Shown one piece after another: positions 7,691 through 11,564 of a stretch of 11,564 bases of DNA. Source of the stretch: an uncultured Collinsella sp. Lineage in GTDB: Bacteria > Actinomycetota > Coriobacteriia > Coriobacteriales > Coriobacteriaceae. Made by a program: the position numbers and the translations under genes. Location: positions 1-11,564 of the forward strand of contig CABUVF010000059.1 of assembly GCA_902494945.1 (NCBI GenBank), in the 5' to 3' direction. The first letter of the stretch is position 1; each line of letters opens with the position of its first letter. Below the pieces are notes generated by a model that saw only the letters and a program-made list of their open reading frames with translations, was not told where the DNA came from and made no database searches.

Positions 7691-7715
7691 CGGGGGTATT
7701 TTCGCCTGCTACTAT
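7687..7715 (+). promoter_or_regulatory. Extended -10 sigma70-type promoter for rplU-rpmA
   Basis: The -35 box TTGACG (7687-7692; 5 of 6 to TTGACA) is separated by exactly 17 nt from TACTAT (7710-7715; 4 of 6 to TATAAT). TG at 7707-7708 plus one base makes an extended -10. The -35 box overlaps the TGA stop of the DUF2344 gene (7688-7690). Transcription should start near 7722, giving a 5' leader of about 35 nt before the rplU ATG. An A/T-rich patch here contrasts with the GC-rich surroundings. Confidence 0.7.
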
Positions 7716-7742
7716 ATTCGGCTGTTGCACTAACTGATGCAT

Positions 7743-7748
7743 GAAGGG
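7743..7748 (+). promoter_or_regulatory. Ribosome binding site that decides the rplU start
   Basis: GAAGGG lies 9 nt before ATG 7758, which begins the canonical L21 N-terminus MYAIV. An in-frame ATG at 7737 would add seven residues (MHEGQVN) and place this site inside the coding region, so 7758 is preferred. Confidence 0.6.
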
Positions 7749-7757
7749 CAAGTAAAC

Positions 7758-8132
7758 ATGTACGCAATCGTTAACACGGGCGGCAAGCAGTACAAGGTCG
7801 CCACCGACGATGTCATCACCGTCGAGAAGATCGAGGGCAATGAGGGCGACAAGGTCACCCTGCCGGTCATCTTCCTCAACGATGGTAAGAAGATCGTCAC
7901 CGATCCCGACAAGCTGGCCAAGGCCAAGGTTACCGCTCAGATCGTTGAGCAGTTCAAGGGCGAGAAGCAGCTGGTCTTCAAGTTCCACAAGCGCAAGCGC
8001 TATCGTCGTCTGAAGGGTCACCGTCAGCAGCTCACCAAGCTGAAGATCGTGAAGGTCCAGGCTACGTCCCGCGCCAAGAAGGCTGTCAAGGCAGAGGCCG
8101 AGGCTGTTGCCGAGGCTCCCGTCGCCGAGTAG
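7758..8132 (+). CDS. rplU: Large-subunit ribosomal protein bL21
   Basis: This encodes 124 residues beginning MYAIVNTGGKQYKV, the universal L21 opening. The RNA-binding region FKFHKRKRYRRLKGHRQQL (74-92) matches the conserved basic loop ending in GHRQ. L21 binds 23S rRNA during 50S assembly. The usual core is about 103 residues; here about 20 more, rich in Ala and Glu with several Lys (107-124), extend the C-terminus. The gene is the first downstream of the 7687-7715 promoter and is followed after 33 nt by rpmA, the standard L21-L27 arrangement. No prp (ysxB) protease gene is inserted between the two, unlike in Firmicutes. Confidence 0.97.
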   Translation: MYAIVNTGGKQYKVATDDVITVEKIEGNEGDKVTLPVIFLNDGKKIVTDPDKLAKAKVTAQIVEQFKGEKQLVFKFHKRKRYRRLKGHRQQLTKLKIVKVQATSRAKKAVKAEAEAVAEAPVAE

Positions 8133-8165
8133 ATTACACTCGTAACGAAAGAGTAGGTATACACA

Positions 8166-8423
8166 ATGGCACACAAAAAAGGACTCGGTTCCTCCCGTAA
8201 TGGCCGTGACTCCCGCGGTCAGCGCCTTGGCACGAAGCGCTATGCCGGCCAGACGGTAACCACGGGCACGATTCTCGTCCGTCAGCACGGCACTCACATC
8301 CACCCGGGTGAGAACGTTGGTCGTGGCAAGGACGACACGCTGTTCGCGCTGGTCGACGGTACCGTTGAGTTCCACAAGGGTATCAAGCACAGGGTCAGCG
8401 TACGCCCGCTCGCGAACGCGTAA
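8166..8423 (+). CDS. rpmA: Large-subunit ribosomal protein bL27
   Basis: This encodes 85 residues, the normal L27 length, beginning MAHKKGLGSSRNGRDS. L27's flexible N-terminus reaches toward the peptidyl transferase centre. Here it starts directly with the mature AHKKG sequence, with no cleavable leader of the Firmicutes type, which agrees with the absence of a prp gene nearby. The central RQHGTHIHPGENVG and the Lys/Arg-rich C-terminus fit the family. AGTAGG about 9 nt upstream serves as a modest ribosome site. It is co-transcribed with rplU and followed by an intrinsic terminator. Confidence 0.97.
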   Translation: MAHKKGLGSSRNGRDSRGQRLGTKRYAGQTVTTGTILVRQHGTHIHPGENVGRGKDDTLFALVDGTVEFHKGIKHRVSVRPLANA

Positions 8424-8439
8424 TTCACCCTTCATAGAG

Positions 8440-8449
8440 CACATATGTG
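8440..8449. repeat. 10-bp palindrome beside the terminator
   Basis: CACATATGTG is a perfect 10-bp palindrome directly upstream of the terminator stem, overlapping it by one base. It may be chance, a protein site, or part of an alternative leader fold. Confidence 0.3.
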
Positions 8450-8492
8450 GGAGGCACTTGAGTTTTAGGATTCAAGGGTCTCCCTCTTTTTT
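8449..8492 (+). terminator. Rho-independent terminator after rpmA (possible attenuator of obgE)
   Basis: The arms 8449-8462 and 8471-8484 pair as 14 positions with one A-G mismatch (8456/8477) and two G-T wobbles, around an 8-nt loop. The stem has a GGGAG/CTCCC base and is followed by TCTTTTTT (8485-8492). This is a convincing intrinsic terminator for rplU-rpmA. It ends only 16 nt before the obgE start codon, and I see no promoter between them, so obgE must depend on read-through, on relief of termination, or on a promoter inside rpmA that I could not identify. Confidence 0.85.
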
Positions 8493-8494
8493 GT

Positions 8495-8500
8495 AGGAGG
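8495..8500 (+). promoter_or_regulatory. Strong ribosome binding site supporting the obgE TTG start
   Basis: A perfect AGGAGG lies 8 nt before TTG 8509-8511, immediately after the terminator's T-run. The next in-frame ATG (8572) falls inside the conserved Obg N-terminal domain, so the TTG start is needed for a complete protein. Confidence 0.8.
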
Positions 8501-8508
8501 CGATTCTG

Positions 8509-9975
8509 TTGTCACAGTTCACCGATATCAGCCGCATTAACGTGTGCGGCGGCGACGGCGGAGCCGGATGCATGTCGTTTAGGCGCGAGGCATTTGTCCC
8601 CAAGGGCGGCCCCGATGGCGGCGACGGCGGTCGTGGCGGCAATGTCGTCATCCAGGCCGATGCTCAGCTGTCTTCGCTGATCGATTACCGCTTTAAGCAT
8701 CACTTCCGCGCCGAGCGCGGCACGCACGGCCAGGGCGCTCGTCGCAATGGCAAGAGCGGCGAGGACCTGATCCTGAAGGTTCCCATGGGCACCGTGGTAC
8801 GCGAGCTCGATCCCGAGACGCAGACCCCGATGTTCGAGATTGCCGACCTGGTGCACGACGGCGAGCGCGTTGTCGTGGCGCCCGGTGGCGCCGGCGGTCT
8901 GGGCAATACCCACTTTGTGACGTCGGTGCGTCGCGCGCCCGCGTTCGCTCAGCTGGGCGAACCGGCCGAGGAGCACTGGATTGAGCTCGAGATGAAGCTT
9001 ATGGCCGATGCCGCGCTCGTGGGCTTTCCCTCGGTGGGTAAGTCTTCGCTCATCGCGCGCATGAGTGCCGCCCGTCCCAAGATCGCCGACTATCCGTTTA
9101 CCACGCTCGTGCCGAACCTCGGCATGGTGCGTGCCGGTGAGTATTCTTATGTCGTTGCCGACGTTCCTGGTTTGATCGAGGGCGCGAGCGAGGGCAAGGG
9201 CCTAGGCCACCAGTTCCTGCGCCACATTGAGCGTACGGCGCTCATCATGCATGTCGTCGACATGACGGGCGGTTTTGAGGATCGCGACCCGGTTGAGGAT
9301 TACCGCATCATCAACCGTGAGCTCGAGCAGTATGGCGCAGAGCTCTCGGAGCGCCCGCAAATCGTTGTCGCCAACAAGTGCGATGCGCCGGGCACGGCCG
9401 ACAAGATTGCCGACCTCAAGCGCGCCGCGCTCGACGATGGACATATGTTCTTTGCCGTGTCCGCCGTGACGGGCGCCGGTCTCAATACGCTGATGCTTGC
9501 CGTGGGCGAGCAGGTGGCTAAGCTTCGCGCCGAGCTGGCGGTTTCCGATGAGCCGGTCGATCTTCGCGACGAGGAGTGGGAGCGCCGCCGTCTGCAGCGC
9601 GAGAAGCGGTTCCGCATTGTCCAGGAGGAGCCCGGTGCCTTCCGTGTGGTTGGTCGTGCCATCGAGCGCATGGTCATCCAGACCGATTGGGAAAACGAGG
9701 AAGCCGTCATTTACCTGCAGCATAAGTTTGCGCGTATGGGTGTTGACGACGCGCTCGAGAAGGCCGGTTGCCGTGCGGGCGACGAGGTCCGCATTTGCCA
9801 GCGCGCCTTTGACTTTGAGGGCGCTGAGGACTTCTCGGAGTACGAGGAGCTCGAGGACGCTGGCGAGGACGTTGCCGTTGAGGCCCTTGACGTGACCGAT
9901 GCTCCGGATGAGGGCGTCGAGGTTGTCGATGCGGCGGATGCCGCGGACGATGCCGAGACCTCGGAGGGCGAGTAA
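8509..9975 (+). CDS. obgE: Obg-family GTPase, large-subunit assembly factor
   Basis: This encodes 488 residues from a TTG start with a perfect AGGAGG. The domains are in Obg order. The Gly-rich Obg fold occupies about 5-160 (CGGDGGAGCMSFRREAF, PKGGPDGGDGG). The G domain occupies about 165-335, with G1 GFPSVGKS at 172-179, switch I YPFTTLVPNLG at 195-205, G3 DVPG at 218-221, G4 NKCD at 289-292 and G5 SAV at 318-320. A C-terminal OCT domain (about 355-437) follows, then a 51-residue tail with 22 Asp/Glu and no Lys or Arg. Obg binds GTP/GDP (and ppGpp in studied cases) and acts in late 50S assembly and growth control. Extra C-terminal domains vary between phyla; here an acidic, probably disordered tail follows OCT. 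nadD starts 3 nt downstream. Confidence 0.97.
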   Translation: MSQFTDISRINVCGGDGGAGCMSFRREAFVPKGGPDGGDGGRGGNVVIQADAQLSSLIDYRFKHHFRAERGTHGQGARRNGKSGEDLILKVPMGTVVRELDPETQTPMFEIADLVHDGERVVVAPGGAGGLGNTHFVTSVRRAPAFAQLGEPAEEHWIELEMKLMADAALVGFPSVGKSSLIARMSAARPKIADYPFTTLVPNLGMVRAGEYSYVVADVPGLIEGASEGKGLGHQFLRHIERTALIMHVVDMTGGFEDRDPVEDYRIINRELEQYGAELSERPQIVVANKCDAPGTADKIADLKRAALDDGHMFFAVSAVTGAGLNTLMLAVGEQVAKLRAELAVSDEPVDLRDEEWERRRLQREKRFRIVQEEPGAFRVVGRAIERMVIQTDWENEEAVIYLQHKFARMGVDDALEKAGCRAGDEVRICQRAFDFEGAEDFSEYEELEDAGEDVAVEALDVTDAPDEGVEVVDAADAADDAETSEGE

Positions 9976-9978
9976 GCC

Positions 9979-10656
9979 ATGTCGCTGCGCGGTGGAATCG
10001 GTTTGCCCGAGCTGCCCATAAAAGAGGGCAAAGAGTTTCGGCTTGGCATTATGGGCGGCACCTTCGACCCGATTCATTACGGGCACTTGGTGACTGCCGA
10101 GCAGGCGCGCGAGTCGCTCGACTTGGACGCTGTGCTCTTTATGCCGGCCGGCTCTCCCGCCTTTAAGCTTGACAAGCCGGTGACGCCTGCTGAGGACCGT
10201 TATGCCATGACGGTTCTCGCCACCGCCGCGAATCCGGCTTTTTTGGCGAGCCGTTTCGAGATCGACCGTCCGGGCGTGACCTATACGGCCGATACGCTTC
10301 ATGCCCTTCGCGACTTTTACCCGCCGCAGGTAAAGCTCTACTTTATTACGGGCGCCGATGCGATTATCGATATTGTGACCTGGCATGATGCCGAACGAAT
10401 CGCTGAGCTTGCTACCTTTATTGCGGCGACGCGACCGGGCTTTGATATCGATACGGCGCGTGCCCGAATCAAAGAGTCGGGGCTGCCGTTCGACGTGCGC
10501 TATATTCAGATTCCGGCGCTGGCGATCAGCTCGACGAACATTCGTAAGCGAGTTGCCCGCGGCATGAGCGTGCGTTATCTTACGAGCGAGTCCGTGCTCG
10601 GCTACATTCGCAAGCGCAGGCTATATGCCGATTTGGGCCAAGAAGATTTTGAGTGA
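9979..10656 (+). CDS. nadD: Nicotinate-nucleotide adenylyltransferase
   Basis: This encodes a 225-residue enzyme that joins nicotinate mononucleotide and ATP to give nicotinic acid adenine dinucleotide, the step before NAD synthetase. The nucleotidyl-transferase signature GGTFDPIHYGH is at 26-36, with the two catalytic histidines H33 and H36. GADAIIDIVTWHD (125-137) matches the G-x-D...W substrate region, and ISSTNIR (183-189) is the family's C-terminal phosphate-binding motif. GGAGGG inside the end of obgE lies 10 nt before the ATG. The first ~20 residues precede the conserved beta strand and are an extension compared with short NadD proteins. The nadD-yqeK-rsfS order that follows is widely conserved. 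Confidence 0.96.
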   Translation: MSLRGGIGLPELPIKEGKEFRLGIMGGTFDPIHYGHLVTAEQARESLDLDAVLFMPAGSPAFKLDKPVTPAEDRYAMTVLATAANPAFLASRFEIDRPGVTYTADTLHALRDFYPPQVKLYFITGADAIIDIVTWHDAERIAELATFIAATRPGFDIDTARARIKESGLPFDVRYIQIPALAISSTNIRKRVARGMSVRYLTSESVLGYIRKRRLYADLGQEDFE

Positions 10657-11276
10657 TGGGGGCTACGTTGTCGGTAGAGGATCAGTTTGAGGGCGATGAG
10701 CGCGCGCTGCTCAAGCGCATTCAAGAGCTGCTCGATGTTCGCATGAAAGATAAGCGCAAGCGCTATGTGCATTCGCTGGGTGTTGCCGAGACCGCACTTC
10801 ATCTGGCCGAGGTCTACGGCGTTGACCGCTTTGATGCGGCTGCCGCCGGCTTAGTTCACGACTGGGACAAGGTTCTTTCCGATGACGAGCTCGTGGCCCG
10901 CGCGCTTCACTATGGCATCAAGGTTGCCGGCTCTCCTTCCGCCGCGACGCCGCTTTTGCATGGCCCTGTTGCCGCCTATGAGCTTCCGCAGCTTTTTCCC
11001 GAGCTGTCACCGGCCGTTTTCCAGGCTGTCGACCGTCACACCGTGGGTGCCTGCGACATGACGCCGCTCGATATGGTGGTCTTTGTGGCAGATGCCATCG
11101 AGCCCAACCGTCACGGCGACTATGCCCATGCGCTGCGCAAGATGGTGGGGGAGTCGACGCTCGATGAGTTGTTCTTCTCCTGTTTTGCGCAGGGTCTGGT
11201 CTATGTGATCCAGTCCGGGCGCTATCTTTATCCCACGGCTATTACGATTTACAACCATTACGCCCAGCTGCGCTAG
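10656..11276 (+). CDS. yqeK: YqeK-like HD-domain hydrolase (probable Ap4A hydrolase)
   Basis: This encodes about 206 residues of an HD-superfamily metal-dependent phosphohydrolase. Seen motifs (numbered from ATG 10656) are RYVHSLGVAE with metal-ligand H39, LVHDWDK with H68-D69, LLHGP with H102, DRHTVG with H128, and FVADAIEPNR with D146. This is the YqeK ligand set, and the order nadD-yqeK-rsfS fits. The Bacillus family member is reported to cleave diadenosine tetraphosphate symmetrically, so a role in clearing Ap4A is likely; the reaction here is inferred. The start is uncertain. ATG 10656 shares its A with the nadD stop (TGATG), GTG 10653 lies one codon earlier, and TTG 10668 has GGGGG 5 nt upstream. 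Any of these leaves the HD domain intact. Confidence 0.9.
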   Translation: MGATLSVEDQFEGDERALLKRIQELLDVRMKDKRKRYVHSLGVAETALHLAEVYGVDRFDAAAAGLVHDWDKVLSDDELVARALHYGIKVAGSPSAATPLLHGPVAAYELPQLFPELSPAVFQAVDRHTVGACDMTPLDMVVFVADAIEPNRHGDYAHALRKMVGESTLDELFFSCFAQGLVYVIQSGRYLYPTAITIYNHYAQLR

Positions 11277-11303
11277 CTCGGGCTGTCTAGAAAGAGGTAT
11301 TCC

Positions 11304-11564
11304 ATGGCCGACGAGACCATGACCGACGAGCAGATTCTTGAAGGTGTGGAGCACAAGAGCTTCGCCGCCACGTCCGACCGCACTGCCGCCTCGCTGTCCG
11401 CGAGCGGTGTCGCCGCCGAGGATGTCGCCCGCGCCGCCGCGCAGGCCGCCTACGACAAGAAGGGCGAGGACGTTCAGGTGCTCGACCTGACCGAGCTTTC
11501 CGACGTATGCGACTACTTTGTGCTTGCCACCGGTACCAATAACCGCCAGGTCGATTCTATCGTC
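11304..11564 (+). CDS. rsfS: Ribosomal silencing factor RsfS (partial, 3' end outside window)
   Basis: An open frame starts at ATG 11304, with AAAGAGG 6 nt upstream, and runs off the right edge after 87 codons. Residues from about 40 match the start of RsfS (Iojap/DUF143 family): helix EDVARAAAQAAYDKKGEDV, then VLDLTELSDVCDYFVLATGT and NNRQVDSIV. RsfS binds uL14 and blocks joining of the 30S and 50S subunits, lowering translation when nutrients are scarce. The gene lies 27 nt after yqeK in the usual nadD-yqeK-rsfS cluster. A ~38-residue N-terminal extension, Ala/Ser/Thr-rich and acidic, precedes the conserved core; most RsfS proteins start near the core. An internal start is possible, but no better ribosome site was seen. 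Confidence 0.9.
   Translation, partial: MADETMTDEQILEGVEHKSFAATSDRTAASLSASGVAAEDVARAAAQAAYDKKGEDVQVLDLTELSDVCDYFVLATGTNNRQVDSIV

Noticed and set aside
7741..7755. A four-codon mini-ORF (MKGK) in the rplU leader, ending 2 nt before the rplU ATG
   Set aside because: No ribosome site precedes it and its codons coincide with the rplU Shine-Dalgarno region, so it is most likely incidental.
7641..8444. A 267-codon minus-strand frame opposite rplU and rpmA
   Set aside because: It is antisense to two unmistakable ribosomal protein genes. Its Leu/Asp-rich product is a reverse-complement shadow.
8449..8492. Terminator region considered as a promoter for obgE (TTGAGT at 8458)
   Set aside because: At 15-19 nt spacing the sequence is a C/T-rich tract with no -10-like hexamer.
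9202..10386. A 394-codon minus-strand open frame spanning obgE and nadD
   Set aside because: It crosses two well-supported plus-strand genes, has no credible ribosome site or known domain, and fits the same codon-bias artefact.
1..11564. Mobile elements, CRISPR arrays, tRNA or rRNA genes, horizontally acquired islands
   Set aside because: No long direct or inverted repeats, transposase or integrase motifs, spacer-repeat pattern or RNA gene signatures were seen. Codon use and gene order look uniform throughout.

Overview
The window is a dense, single-strand (+) block of chromosomal housekeeping genes. All twelve genes supported here read left to right, usually with gaps under 35 nt or with start/stop overlaps, and coding capacity exceeds 95%. 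The sequence is GC-rich with GC-ending codons. The gene set combines a Rod elongasome (mreC-mreD-mrdA-rodA), a B12-binding-type radical SAM protein with its DUF2344 partner, rplU-rpmA, and obgE-nadD-yqeK-rsfS. L27 begins MAHKKG, without the cleavable N-terminal extension typical of Firmicutes, and no prp gene lies between rplU and rpmA. Together with base composition and protein flavour this suggests a Coriobacteriia-type actinobacterium (Collinsella-like). That assignment is inference from familiarity, not a search result.

Layout: 1-148 is the 3' end of a gene, most likely mreC, encoding an acidic Ser/Thr-rich tail. 160-4045 holds mreD, mrdA (PBP2) and rodA, the membrane core that makes lateral-wall peptidoglycan. 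4064-4993 encodes an unassigned protein with a DUF697-like C-terminal half. 5004-7690 holds a TTG-started radical SAM protein and its overlapping DUF2344 partner, a conserved pair of unknown function. A good extended -10 promoter (7687-7715) overlaps the DUF2344 stop codon and should drive rplU-rpmA (7758-8423). A strong intrinsic terminator (8449-8492) follows rpmA and ends 16 nt before the TTG start of obgE. obgE, nadD, yqeK and the 5' part of rsfS (8509-11564) complete the window and run off its right edge.

Functional logic: the left third builds cell wall in rod-shaped growth. The right third concerns ribosome assembly and its coupling to nutrient and nucleotide state: L21 and L27, the large-subunit assembly GTPase Obg, the silencing factor RsfS, NAD synthesis (NadD), and a likely Ap4A hydrolase (YqeK). 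No mobile element, CRISPR array, tRNA, rRNA or sign of horizontal transfer was seen. No intergenic stretch exceeds 85 nt, so there is no long non-coding region to describe.

No clearly new system is present. The points most worth a second look are the terminator (possible attenuator) between rpmA and obgE, the unassigned DUF697-like protein in the elongasome operon, the extra N-terminal membrane segment of PBP2, and the uncharacterised radical SAM/DUF2344 pair with its C-terminal cysteine cluster.
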